Source: Chara braunii
Lineage: Eukaryota > Streptophyta > Charophyceae > Charales > Characeae
DNA: 37,441 nt
Direction of reading: 5' to 3'
NCBI GenBank assembly: GCA_003427395.1
Contig: BFEA01000134.1
Coordinates: 1,428,558 to 1,465,998 of the forward strand
Positions 20,998-31,996 of this stretch are shown piece by piece. Position 1 is the stretch's first letter. Every line of letters starts with the position of its first letter. The position numbers and the translations under genes are program-made. The notes below the pieces were generated by a model, which was given only the letters and a program-made list of their open reading frames with translations, was not told the origin of the DNA and searched no databases.

Positions 20998-21744
20998 GAA
21001 CGCCTGAACCTGAATGCCCGAACGTATGGGACCTCTGGGGATGCGTTCAACCATTCGGGCCGAACGCGGACCCCAAAAAAAAAAAAAAAAAAAAAAAGAG
21101 TCATTAAAAAATTTGAAACAAAGATAAGTTATGGAGAAAAATAAATTAAACACGATTTTCCTGAGCATTACATCTAAATTCCTTACCAAATTTGAAATAA
21201 AAATAAAATACGAAAAACAAATACTTATAATAAAATTTATAAAAATAAATAAAAATAAAAAGAGAATTAAATTTAGTGAGTGCGCGAGCATGCTTTTCAA
21301 CACCGCCATCTTTGGCGTTTTTTTTTTTTTTTTTTTGGCATAGCTAAAGGCCCTGAAAATTTACATATGTGTATTTCACATACCACAAAACCCACTAAAA
21401 TTTTTTCAAAAAATAATAAAATTGTTTAGACCCCGAACTAAAGTGAAAACAAAAAATAAAAAGTGAAAAAATAGATGGGCGAGCACGTTTTGACGCCCGC
21501 CATCTTTGGCGGTTTTTCATTTTTGTTTAGGTTAGCCAAATGACTTGAAACTTTACAGGCATGTACCTCACGTCATAGAGAACTCACAAAAACAAATTCA
21601 GAGAAAAATAACTATTCTTAGGCCCCGAAATTATTTTTGGCGGGGGCCGAACGCCGTCGGGTTCAGACCCTGTACGGGACCCTAACTGCCCATACGCAAG
21701 GAAGGCTGCCCGGGGACCTCCGTACGTACGGGGTGGTGACCTTG
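20998..21744 (-). mobile_element. Array-family element, reverse, subfamily with a CACCTTG end
   Basis: Minus-strand order: an end that reads ACCTTG before (TA)n at 21744 on the plus strand, GC-rich block (about 21640-21720), modules with cores near 21495 and 21300, 110-bp module near 21170, poly-T (plus-strand poly-A near 21075-21097), and a GC-rich 3' block. Confidence 0.65.
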
Positions 21745-21772
<28 letters not shown>

Positions 21773-21777
<5 letters not shown>

Positions 21778-22486
21778 GGTAACTGGCGTTCGGGACAGGC
21801 TGAACGCCCGAACCCGAACGCCCGAACGTATGGGATCCCTTGGGGATGCGTTCGGCCGTTCGGGCCGAACACGGAAATAAAAAGATATGTTATGAAAAAA
21901 AAAAAATTAAACAAGATTTGTCGGAACATTACATCCGAATTCCTTACCAAATTTGAAATAAAAATAAAATACGGAAAAAAAATATCAATAATAAAAATAA
22001 AAATAAAAAAATAATAATTAAATTTAGTGAGTGCGCCAGCATGTTTTCGACACTGCCATCTTTGGCGATTTTTCATTTTTTTTATGCGTAGCTAAATGGT
22101 CTGAAAATTTATAGATGTGTACTTCACATAATACAAAACCCACTAAGAAAATTTCAAAAAATAATAAAATCGTTTAGACCCCGAACTAAAGTGAAAACAA
22201 AAAGTCAAAAGTGAAAAAATACGTGCTCAAGCACATTTTGACACCGCCATCTTTGGCGATTTTTAATTCTTATTTGGCTTGGCCAAATGACTTGAAAAGT
22301 TACCGGCATGTACCTCTTGTCATAGAGAATTCAAAAAAACAATTCAGAAAAAAATAGTTATTTTTAGGCCCCGAAATAATTTTTGGCCGGGGCCAGACGC
22401 CGTCGGGTTCGGACCCGTACGGGACCCCGAAGGCCCGTATGTACGGAGGTCTGCCCGGGGACCTCCGTACTTGTGGGCTGGTAACC

Positions 22487-22489
<3 letters not shown>
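21773..22489 (-). mobile_element. Array-family element, reverse, near full length
   Basis: Bounded by (TA)n on both sides. The left end reads CACATGGTAACTGGCG, degenerate against the family end; the right end is GTAACCCTG, ending at 22489. Module cores are near 22050 and 22240 and the 110-bp module near 21930. Orientation is the same as the preceding copy. Confidence 0.7.
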
Positions 22490-22532
<43 letters not shown>

Positions 22533-22534
<2 letters not shown>

Positions 22535-23262
22535 GGGTTGCCAGGCCGAACGTACGAAAGCCCCTAAACTGACCCCTGAATGCTCGGGCATTCAGGTCCC
22601 CGTACGGGGTCCGAACTTTAAGACGTTCGGACACCGCAAAAAATTATTTTTACAACTGAATAGTATTATTTTTTTCTGAATTTTTTTTTTGAAGTTCTTT
22701 GTGATGTAAGGTATCTCCCTCTTAATTTTGAAGTATTTTATTCAACAAAAAAACAATGAAAAATCCTCAAAGATGGTGGTGTCAAAGCTTGCTTGCTCAC
22801 TCACTAATTTTTTTATTTTATTTTTTCATTTTTTCTTTTTCCTTTATTTCGGGGCAAATTCTCTATTATATAAGATACACATATATAAATTTTCATGGCA
22901 TTTCTCACATAAAAAAAAAATAAAAAAATCACCAAAGTTGGTGGTGTAAAAAATATGCTCGGCCACTCTATAATTTCATTCTCGTTTTATTTTTTTTAAT
23001 TATAATTATTATTTTTTATTTTTAGTATTTGATTTTTATTTCAAAATAAGTAAAGACTTTGGATGTTACGTTAAGGCAAATGTTGTTTATTTTATTCTTT
23101 TGCATTACATATATGTTTTTTAAATTTTTTAAAATTATTTTTTGTTTTTAATTTTAATTTTTTTTTTTTTTATCCTGGTTCGACCGAACGACCGAACACG
23201 TCAAGAGGGGGTGCTAAAGGTTTGAGCGTTCGGGTTCGGCTCCCGAATGCCAGCAATCCTTT
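22533..23262 (+). mobile_element. Array-family element, forward, near full length
   Basis: Starts CGGGGTTGCCAGGCCG after a (TA)n run and ends CAGCAATCCT before (TA)n. Module cores are near 22765 and 22935; their spacing (about 170) is shorter than usual because of a deletion in the second module. The 110-bp module is near 23050, then poly-T and the GC-rich 3' block. Confidence 0.7.
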
Positions 23263-23322
23263 ATATATATATATACATATACATATATATATCGTCATAT
23301 ATAGATATATATATATATATCG

Positions 23323-23400
<78 letters not shown>

Positions 23401-23455
23401 AATATATATTTTTTTTTTTTTTGTGTCTGTATAAATAAAAAAAAAAAAAAAATAT

Positions 23456-23519
<64 letters not shown>
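23263..23519. repeat. Long (TA)n / AT-only microsatellite
   Basis: About 250 bases of almost pure A and T, mostly TATATA, with an embedded poly-A/poly-T patch, separating two elements of the array. It is prone to misassembly, and its real length is uncertain. Confidence 0.9.
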
Positions 23520-23521
<2 letters not shown>

Positions 23522-24064
23522 GGGTTGCCAGGCCGAACGTACGGAGGCCCCTAAGCTGACCCCCGAACGTTGGGGCGTTCGGGTCCCCGTACGAGGCCCG
23601 AACTCGAAGGGGTTCAGACCCCGCAAAAAACTATTTTGGTACCTAAAAATTATTAATTTTTTCTGATTGTTTTTTGGAGAGTTATCTGTTATGTAAGCTA
23701 CCTATCTCTCAATTTTGAAGTCATTCTGTACAGCCAGAAAATAATGAAAAATCGGTAAAGATGGCGGTGTCAAAACTTACTTTCCCACTTACCAATTTGT
23801 TTTTTTTCATTTTTCACTTTTCCTTTTCCCTTTATTTCAGGGCCTGAAAAAATTATTATTTTTTCAAACTTTATTTGTAGGTTCTCTATTATGTAAGATG
23901 CATATGAATAAAATTTCATGGCATTTGAAAAAAAAATGAAAAATCGCCAAAGATGGCGGTGTCAAAAACTTGCTCGCCCAGGCAATAATTTCATTCTCGT
24001 TTTATTTTTTTTTATTTTCATTAATATTATTTATTTTTCGTATTTGATTTTTAGTTCAAATTTG
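23520..24064 (+). mobile_element. Array-family element, forward, 3' truncated
   Basis: Starts CAGGGTTGCCAGGCCG and has the classic CCCCGTACGAGGCCCGAACTC block. Modules have cores near 23757 and 23948. It breaks off in the 110-bp module near 24064, where a reverse fragment follows. Confidence 0.7.
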
Positions 24065-24352
24065 AACGTCATCACAAAAAAAAATAATAAAAAATAATAA
24101 ATAAATAAAACGTCATTACAAAAACCTGAAAAAAAGATATGTTATGGAGAAAAAAATATTAAACAAGATTTCTAGGAGCATTATATCCGAATTCCTTACC
24201 CAATTTGAAATAAAAATAAAATACGAACAATAAATACTAATAATAATAATAAAAAATAATAATAATAATAAATTTAATGAGTGCGCGAGCATGTTTTCGA
24301 CACTGCCATCTTTGGCGATTTTTCATTTTTTTTTGGGTCCCGGGACAGATCT
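24065..24352 (-). mobile_element. Array-family fragment, reverse
   Basis: Contains the reverse 110-bp module (about 24125-24235, with ATTCCTTACCCAATTTGAAA) and one reverse module core (near 24300). It ends in a short GC-rich piece before TA-rich DNA. The second module and most of the 5' block are deleted. Confidence 0.6.
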
Positions 24353-24385
24353 CCGTACGTATGTATATATACATATATATATACA

Positions 24386-24930
24386 TAAATGGGTTGCACG
24401 GCGTACGTGTACGTGGGTTGCGCGTACACGCGTACACGTATTCCTGTACGCGACACATACTCCAGTACGTGGGAGTATGTAAAATAAAAAAAATGCAAAA
24501 TAATATTTCGAACAACGTTTGCCCGAGACTCATCGCCAGATTCTGTACATAACTTGAGTGAAAAATCAAAGACATAAAAAATAAATTAATTAAAATAAAA
24601 AATAAAAATAGGAAAAAAATAATAAAAATTTTTTTTTTTTGTATCGAATATATCGTCACAAACAATATTATGAAGAAACATGATGCAAACAAGTTTTGCC
24701 CGGGATTTTTCCCAGAATTCCCAATCAAACTCGAGTAAGAAATTAAAAATTGAAAAAACGGTAATATTATCATAATAATTTTAAAACTATTTTAAAATTA
24801 ATGTATTTTTATTATTATTTTGAACTTTTCTTTAAGGGTTTTTATTTTTAAATCAACAAGATTGGTTGGGAATTCGGGTATGACTCCCTAACAAATTTTG
24901 TTTGTATCATTATTCTGCACAACATACTAT

Positions 24931-24969
<39 letters not shown>

Positions 24970-25076
24970 TATTTATTTATTTATTTTTATTTTTTTTACG
25001 TACGCGTACGCGCGATTTTGGGTTTCTACGCGTACGCGTACGGACTGCGTACGTGTACGGCGTACTACCCAGATAA
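24386..25076. mobile_element. Foldback-like element with CGTAC-rich inverted ends
   Basis: The left end (TGGGTTGCACGGCGTACGTG) and the right end read on the other strand (TGGGTAGTACGCCGTACACG) are inverted repeats. They are extended by about 60 bases of alternating CG/TA text on each side. Inside are two reverse relatives of the 110-bp module (near 24510 and 24690), one forward relative (near 24870) and an (ATTT)n run near 24925-24990. The inverted order suggests a composite or foldback relative of the array family. Flanking ATAAA on both sides may be a target duplication, but the alignment is off by a base or two. Confidence 0.5.
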
Positions 25077-25095
25077 ACATATATCTAAATACACA

Positions 25096-25560
25096 CAGGG
25101 TCACCAACCCGTAGGTACGAGGATCCCTGGGCCAACCTTCGTACGTACAGGCGTTTGGGGTCCCGTTCTGGATCCGAACCCAGCGGCGTTCGGCCCCCAC
25201 CCAAAATATTTTGGAGCCTTAAAATAAGTTTTTCTTCCTGATTTTTTTTTTTGGAGTTATTTATGATGGGAGGTACATACCTATCAATTCTGAAGTCTTT
25301 TCCTAAGCGAAACAAAAATTTAAAATTGCCAAAGATGCCCGTGTCAAAACGTGCTCGCCCACTCACTATTTTGTTATTTTTCCACTTTGTACTTTTTGTT
25401 TCCACTTTATTGCGGGGCCCAAGGTTACGAGACCATATGTACACAGACCCCTCGCCGGACCTCCGTACGCTCGGACGTTTCGGGTCCCGTTTCGAGTCTG
25501 AACCTCAAGGTGTTCGGCCCCGACCAAAAATTATTTCGATACCTAAAAATATTTTTTTTT
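25096..25560 (+). mobile_element. Array-family element, forward, left part, with an internal partial duplicate
   Basis: Starts CAGGGTCACCAACCCG. A GC-rich block and one module (core near 25330) follow. Near 25413 a second GC-rich 5' block begins (CCGTACGCTCGGACGTTTCG), so a second truncated element is fused in. The text ATACCTAAAAATATTTT at 25540-25560 would normally lead into a module, but unrelated DNA follows; matching module text resumes near 26346. Confidence 0.55.
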
Positions 25561-26206
25561 CCTTAATACTCTTAAAGAGTGTAAAGGGTCTCCCGTGACG
25601 CTCCCACAAGGACTTGCTTATCAGTGTTAGGAAAGGCGGTATGGCAAGGTGCAGGCCCACGGGAACCAGTGTTCTTTTTTTATTTTTTTTTGTCGTTTTA
25701 TGGGCTCGCTCGCGTCGTTTCGTTTTGGACTCAGGGCCTCGCTATACTACTCACGAGACTGGATCTACCGCTGGAGTACGAAGAAATACGTTGCTTATCG
25801 TTTTTTGTCGTTTTGTGGGCCCGCTCACGTCGTTTTGTTTTCGACTTAGGGTCTCGCTTCACTACTCACGAAACCGCATCTACCGCTAGAGTACGAAGAA
25901 ATACCTTGCTTATCTCTTTTGTCGTTTTGTGGGCGAGCTCGCGTCGTTTCGTTTTGGACTTAAGGCCTCGCTGCATTACTCACGAGACTGAAGCTACTGG
26001 TAGAGTGCGGAGAAATATATTGCCATCTTTTGTCTTTTGCGCACGTAAATTCATGACCCGCGCGTTTGTTTCTCTACGTCGTGAAAGGGCGGTGAGGACA
26101 AATGGGATGAGTCGGAGGGGGTGCAGGGAGGTGGGGACCAGGGCGGTGGACGGGGGGAGGGGCAACGCGAGGAGCAAAAGAGGGACCAACGGAGGCAGGA
26201 ACACAA

Positions 26207-26260
<54 letters not shown>

Positions 26261-26345
26261 CATTGGTGCGGAATTGCAATTCCCCCCCCCCGCCCTACTC
26301 TTGGTCCTCGCTCTTGGTCCCCGCCACCGTCGCGGCGGCCAGACG
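25561..26345. other. ~780-bp segment unlike its surroundings, interrupting an array element
   Basis: Less AT-rich than the array. It contains the 115-bp triple repeat, a GA microsatellite (about 26210-26258) and a GC-rich end (about 26280-26345). Array-family text stops just before it and continues just after it, so it looks inserted. No inverted ends or target duplication could be seen. Confidence 0.45.
25692..26035 (+). repeat. Three tandem units of about 115 bp
   Basis: Units start at 25692, 25807 and 25921. Each opens GTCGTTTTGTGGGC (TTATGGGC in the first), continues CTCGCGTCGTTTCGTTTTGG and ends with TACTCACGAGACTG, CTACCG, and AGTACGAAGAAATA-like text. They are fairly well conserved. 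The open frames crossing them differ in length and have no recognisable domain. Confidence 0.8.
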
Positions 26346-27396
26346 TCTTGTTTTTTTAATTGTTTTTGTGTGTTCTTTATGATGTAAGGTACATGCCTAC
26401 CTATAAATTTTGAAGTCATTTTGCTTAGCCAAAACAAAATGAAAAATCTCCGAAGATGGAGGTATCGAAACGTGCTCGCCCATTCACAATTTTGTTTCTC
26501 CACATTCTAGGTTTGGTTTTTACTTTATTCCGAACATAAAAAAAAATATCATTTGAAAAAAAAAAAAAGTTTTTTATTATCTGAGGTACACATATATTAT
26601 TTTCAGGGTATTTGACTCTGCCAAAAAAAAAAAAAAAATCGTCAAAGATGAATGTCGAAAACGGGCTTGCGCACTCACTCTTTTTAATTCTTTATTATTA
26701 TTATTTTTTTTAATAAATATTTTTTTTTGTATTTTATTTTTATTTCAAATTTGTTAAGGAATTTGGATGTAGTGCTCATACAAATGTTATTTATTTTATC
26801 TTTCTGCCTAAGCTACCAGTTATTCGATGGCAGAACGTCTTGGGTGGACAGTTAGGGGGGTCCGAACAACTCCATTTTTAGCAATTAAAAGCACGAAAAA
26901 AATATTAAAAAAGGTTTTTATTTTATTTAAATTTTTATTTTAAAATTGGCAGCGAATTTCGGTATGATTCCTAGGCAAACGTTATTCACTTTATTTTTTT
27001 GTAAAACATACTTTTTTTTCAGATTTTTTTGAGGATTTTTTTTTTTTTTTTTTTTTTTCGGGGCTCGGGCAGATTGCCAGGGGAGGACGTCCGACCAGTT
27101 GTCCCATCGGACAACCCCGGACGGTCAGGGGAGTCCCGGACGTCCGATCAGGTAACCTAACTTTTTGCATAACATATATATTGTTTTTTAGATTTTTTTG
27201 AGTTTTGAGGTTTTTTTTTTTTTTTTTTTTTTTTTGCATTCCGCCTAAACGATGAAACGCATCTCTAAGAAGAAATGTACGTTCGGACGTTTGGGTTCGG
27301 GCGTTCGTCCGGTTTCGAACACCGACCATTCTGGCGGAACCTAAAAAAAAAAATTAATTTCTGATTTTTTTTGGAGGAGTTTTTTATTATGTGAAG
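26346..27396 (+). mobile_element. Mixed fragments of array-family elements, forward
   Basis: Two modules (cores near 26453 and 26643) and a 110-bp module near 26755 complete the element interrupted at 25561. Then come another 110-bp module (near 26950), a poly-T run, a GC-rich pair of inverted pieces carrying GGACGTCCGA (about 27085-27160), a second poly-T, and the 5' block of a further element from about 27255. That last element is interrupted at 27396 by the full copy listed next. Confidence 0.5.
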
Positions 27397-28050
27397 CAGA
27401 GTTGCCAGGCTGAACGTACGGAGGCCCCTAAGCGGACCCCCGAATGTTCAGGCGTTTCGGTCCCCGTACGGGGCCCGAACTCGAAAGGGTTCGAACCCCG
27501 CAAAAAAATATTTTGGTACCTAAAAATTATTATTGTTGTCTGATTTGTTTTTTGTAACTTCTCTGTTATGTAAGTTACCTGTCTCCCAATTTTGAAGTCA
27601 TTTTGTGGAGCCAAACAATAATGAAAAATCGGCAAACATGGTGGTGTCAAAACTTGCTTTCCCACTTACTAATTTGTTTTTTTTCTCTTTTCAATTTTTG
27701 TTTTCCCTTTATTTCTGAGTCTGAAAAAAATTATTATTTTTTCAAAGTTTATTTGTAGGTTCTATATTATGTAAGATACATATGCATAAAATTTCATGGC
27801 ATTTGACAAAGCCAAAAAAAATGAAAAATCGCCAAAGATGGTGGTGTCAAAAACTTGCTCGCCCATGCAATAATTTTATTCTCGTTTTATGGTTTTTTAT
27901 TTTCGTTAATATTATTTATTTTTCGTATTTGATTTTTTTTTGAATTGGTTAGGCATTTGGATGTACTATTGTGGCAAATGTTGTTTAGTTTATTATTTTG
28001 CATGACATATTGTTTTTCAAAATTTTTAGATTTTTTTTTTTTTTTTTTTN

Positions 28051-28099
<49 letters not shown>

Positions 28100-28187
28100 G
28101 TTTCACGTTCGGCTGAACGTCCGAACGCTTCAAGAGGGGGTCCCAAACGTTCGGGTGTTCGGCCCGTCCCGAACGCCATAAACCCTG
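27397..28187 (+). mobile_element. Full-length array-family element (791 bp) with 8-bp target duplication
   Basis: Starts CAGAGTTGCCAGGC and ends AAACCCTG. The eight bases before it, ATGTGAAG (27389-27396), and after it, ATATGAAG (28188-28195), match at seven positions. Removing the element restores the continuous array text TTATTATGTGAAGTACACAC, so this copy inserted into another element. Internal order: GC-rich block with CCCCGTACGGGGCCCGAAC, modules with cores near 27630 and 27835, 110-bp module near 27950, poly-T (about 28030-28098 with one N at 28050), GC-rich 3' block. This is the best evidence that the family is hAT-like rather than a TA-target family. Confidence 0.8.
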
Positions 28188-28195
28188 ATATGAAG

Positions 28196-28556
28196 TACAC
28201 ACTTGTACATTTTGAGGGCATTTGACTGTGCTAAAAAACAAAAAGACAAATCGTCAAAGATGGCACTGTCGAAAATGTCCTCCCTCTTTCACTAATTTTA
28301 ATTACTTTTTTTTTTAAACATTTTTTCATTTTCTGTATTCTATTTTTATCTCAATTTTGGTAGGAATTTGAATGTAATGCTCGAACAACTATTATTTATT
28401 TTATGTTTCTTCATCACTTTTTTTTTTTCTTCAAATTGTTTTGATTTTTTTTTTTTTTTTTCCAGTCCGCGTTCGATCTGTACGGCCGAACGCATCCCCC
28501 CAAGGCACCCCGTACGTTCGTGCGTTCGGCTCGTCCGGAATGTCGGTTACCCTATA
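28196..28556 (+). mobile_element. Right part of the element interrupted at 27396
   Basis: Continues with TACACACTTGTACATTTTGA, one module core (near 28255), the 110-bp module near 28370, poly-T and a GC-rich 3' block ending GGTTACCCTA at the (TA)n run of 28552-28617. Confidence 0.6.
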
Positions 28557-28617
28557 TATATATAATATATATATAATATATATTATATATATAATATATA
28601 TATATATATATAATATA

Positions 28618-29080
28618 CATGGTTACCGGGCCAAATGTTTGAGAGCCCACTGGGCTGACCTCTGAATGTTCGGACGTTCGGGATCCCGTTCGATGTCCAA
28701 ACCTGAAGGGGTTCGGTCCCCGTCAAAAATTATTTTAGGGCTTTCATTTTTTTTTGAAATATTTATTGTGAGTTTTGTATGACATGCGCTACATGCATGC
28801 AAATTTAAAAGACATTCCGCCAAACCAAAGGAAAACGCAAAAAGATGATGGTGACAAAACGTGCTCGACCATTTTTTTTTCACTTCTTACTTTTTGTTTG
28901 GATTTTATTTTGGGGCCTCAATTTTTTTTTTTTAACTTTTTTACGAGTTTTTTATTGTGTTAAATACACATCTATAAATTTTCAAGGCATTAGCCTATCC
29001 CAAAAGAACTAAAAATCACGAAAGATTGCGATGTCGAAAAAAAGTTCCCCCACTCTGTAATTTAAATTCACTTTGCATTT
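28618..29080 (+). mobile_element. Array-family element, forward, 3' truncated
   Basis: Starts CATGGTTACCGGGCC after (TA)n. The GC-rich block contains GGACGTTCGGGATCCCG, and two diverged modules follow (cores near 28848 and 29025). It fades out near 29080, the right edge of the array. Confidence 0.6.
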
Positions 29081-29529
29081 TTTCTAAATGTAATATTGAA
29101 ATTGGATAATAATTTTGGTGATGGGTGGTAGGTTTCTTAAAAATAGGTGGCTTATCACACCACTATGGAGAAAAAAAAAAATCATATACACTAAAATAAT
29201 GAAAAACAATGTCCAAAAATAAGTCGAATCTAAAAGTATCCTGCATACAAAAAAGGGTAGTATCAAACTTTAAAATTACCCCCCAAGCACCACTATAATT
29301 AGAAATCTGTCGGTTTTACAAGGTTTATTTTAATTGAATAATCATGACTCTATGTAGAAAAAAGAAATGGCTATGGGTATGAAATGTTGGACAATGTAAT
29401 GATATTATTGTCCAACAGTACCATTATGAGTTTAAGATTAAATTTCAAAAGGTACATTGTTAACGTCAATTATTTTAGAAAAACTTCATAAGTCATTCTT
29501 TAAAGGTAACACGTAGATTGAGAAGTGGA
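29081..29529. other. AT-rich DNA without recognisable features
   Basis: No gene, module or repeat unit could be identified. It may belong to the 5' part of the retroelement relic that follows. Confidence 0.5.
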
Positions 29530-31930
29530 GGGTGCTACGGTGGGACCCTGGTACTTCAATACTAAGCATCTACGGTTTTGAGGGAGACCTTGAGCAATTT
29601 CGAAAACATTTGCAACAAGGACTTTCCTGCACTTCCCTTTATTTGCAAAGGTGGCAAACAGAACACAGTATTGACAAGTTGTTTCTTCTTTCGCTATTGA
29701 GGAACCTTAGTTTGTATGCATTGTTGAAAAAATCGGATGTCAAATCCCTACCCAATTTATAATCTCCGATGAAAAACTTCAAATGGAGATCGACTCCTTC
29801 CTACCTGCGACGGTTGATATCTTGATGCATTTGGGATGGGTTACAGTTTCATTTTCGGTCAGAATCATCATTAGGTTGTTGTATGACAATCAGGTTAAGC
29901 TATCTGATGTATGTACATTAGTTAATGACAAGATAGGTGGACTGCCCTTACCCCCTTATGCAAAGAGAATGGCACAAACGAATATTCGGATCATTTGGAC
30001 TAACATTCCAAACATCATGAGCTTGTTGCACAACCAATGTCAGTTTGCACGCTCGAACATGTTAGCCTGCGTGTGCCCAAACATATCTTACCTTATGGTC
30101 ATATGACACATGTATTCTCACTCCATGAGTGAGAGGAAGTTTCGTCATTTCTTCATAATACTAACAATGTCCCGAAGATTGTGAAAAACGATAATTTCGA
30201 AACTTCGGGTCATAAGGTATATCTTGTTTGTAAAAATTTGGCATATGTCAAAGGCCAAAACGTAACTGGTTCAATACGGGAACTAACTCGGACTTTGACT
30301 TAGGGTGCGACGAATAATCGGATATTAACACAAGGGAGAAAGCTTACCTGGTGGGAACATTTTTATGACTTCAACAGAAACAATCCCACAATAAATGAAA
30401 GTTGAAAAAATAGTCCATTAAGAAAAAATCCTTCACATTTAGAAATCAACATTCCAATGTTTGTCCCATTCTAAAATTTCAATTTTATTTGATAAGTTCG
30501 CGTCTAAAAATGACCTTTCCCTTCCAACTACATCCATTTGTTGACGATGGAATGAACGTCTGGACGAGTTTATGAAATGTCTTAATTAAACTTTCATCTC
30601 ATTACAACAAATATCTTTTAATTGATATTGGATTAACCCAGTTATGCCACAAAATCCTTATATAGAATGACTTTCTTATTAAAGTATTTCATTAACTCAT
30701 CTAGACTTTCAATCCATGTCTTGCATGCAGTTCAAATAAGAAGGGATACTCGATTCTTGGAAGGAAAATTTTTATGTACGACGAAAAATTTTAAAAGTCA
30801 AATGACATTTTTTAATATGGAATTGAAATTTGAAATTCCGAACGAAATTTTACAATAGAAAGATCATTCAATTTTGGGAATTTCTATGTTATTGCTTGAT
30901 AGAAATCCTTGGGCAACTCTTGTGACATGCCCCACTCTCTTACTATGATATGATAATGTGTTTTTTTTTTTGTTTTTTTTTTTTTCAAAAGCAACCCTCA
31001 CTAGTGCTAGAGGTGCTGGTAAGAGAAAACACCACTAGCACCGGGGGTAAGGCTCCATCTACGGTATGATGAGCTTGTTTGTACGATGATAAAACTATGA
31101 TCCTTAACAACCTCTTGTGAATCCAGGTTACTTGTCAGTCGAAGAGAAGGCGACACAGGTCTTGACAACGTTGAAGTTGGGACTACAACAATGAAGCTTG
31201 TTACCGTTTGCTCGCTGGGATAAGAAACAGACCTTCGGGCAAGTTTACGCAGTTCCCAAACAAAAGGACGGGGTTGTTTCCAGCTCATCTATTCGTCGTT
31301 CCTGGAACCCACCATCCGTACTGGGCATGTTGTGGCTACGAGACTTAATCATCTGCTTTCTTTTCTGCCAGCCAGCTGACAATTTAACATGAAAACCGCC
31401 TCTATGCTAACCAATATGTCGACATGGGTAAACAAGAAGATGAGCTCGAGACACTGCGGTGTCATTGTCTCTCGAACATATGACATCAAAGATATGTTAA
31501 GCGTCTTACCTATAATATTCTTCTGGTTGTCGATTGGTTGTAGGAGTACCACGTCAGCAAACCGCAGCACTTCATCATGGACAAGGTGCACAATATTTGG
31601 CCTAACTAGAGGCGGGATATGACCATTGGTGTAAACTGGATATTGAGGATATCAGGCGATTCATCAAATTTGTACTTGAGCAGACAAATACCTTCGCCCT
31701 TGACGTAGTGATGAAGCAAGAGGCAGGTATTCCCATGAGGAAGAGCACTAGCCCTCTTCCTACGTGCATCACGTGTGTCAGGGCCGAGTATACGTTTTTG
31801 AGTTGCCTGGGGAATCGAAAGAACAACTTATTTCGGATAAGGTTGACTGATGATGTGCGCGTAATTGTTTCTGGTTTCAACTTGCCTACACCACAAATCG
31901 GACACATCTTCTCACAATTCCACCATTGCT
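29530..31930 (+). pseudogene. Decayed reverse transcriptase of a retroelement (Penelope-like is the best guess)
   Basis: Pieces of one protein lie in order in changing frames. Upstream, 29532-29759 and 29756-30103 give two overlapping open stretches, the second ending in a cysteine pair ACVCP. After an insertion come FGQVYAVPKQKD (31234-31269), which looks like the RT finger motif with PK.KD; TYDIKDMLSVLP (31476-31511), like palm motif A with its catalytic D; KQEAGIPMRKSTSPLP (31714-31761), like motif B (Q..GIPMG.PLSP with G to R and other losses); and RLTDDVRVIV (31840-31869), like motif C with the DD pair. At least four frameshifts or stops separate them, so it is non-functional. The Penelope-like assignment rests on the style of motifs A to C and is uncertain; another non-LTR-type RT is possible. 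Confidence 0.6.
30372..30890 (+). mobile_element. Foldback element, copy 2, inside the RT relic
   Basis: Reverse complement relative of 13024-13536. Shared blocks include AATGAAAGTTGAAAAAA, TTTTATTTGATAAGTT, CCCTTCCAACTACAT and TCTGGACGAGTTTATG. Ends read CAACAGAAACAATCCCA and (other strand) AACATAGAAATTCCCA. It separates the upstream RT pieces from the motif-bearing part, so it inserted after or during decay of that gene. Flanking ATGACTT and ATTGCTT are only a weak target-duplication candidate. Confidence 0.7.
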
Positions 31931-31972
31931 AACCGAGGAACCTGACACTCAAACCACCACTACTTCTTAAAG

Positions 31973-31996
31973 CCGTGCCCCGTTAACAAGGCACGG
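31973..31996. terminator. Hairpin followed by T run
   Basis: CCGTGCC (31973-31979) pairs with GGCACGG (31990-31996) and is followed by TTTT. It lies about 45 bases after the last RT stop. In eukaryotic DNA this need not be a terminator; it may be a 3' structure of the retroelement. Confidence 0.25.

Noticed and set aside
13868-29080. AAGATGGCGG words resembling YY1 sites in the array modules
   Set aside because: The short word is part of the repeated module, varies among copies and has no promoter or gene nearby.
31848-31862. Second CTGATGA hammerhead core word
   Set aside because: No stem II or GAAA follows, and it lies within the RT relic.
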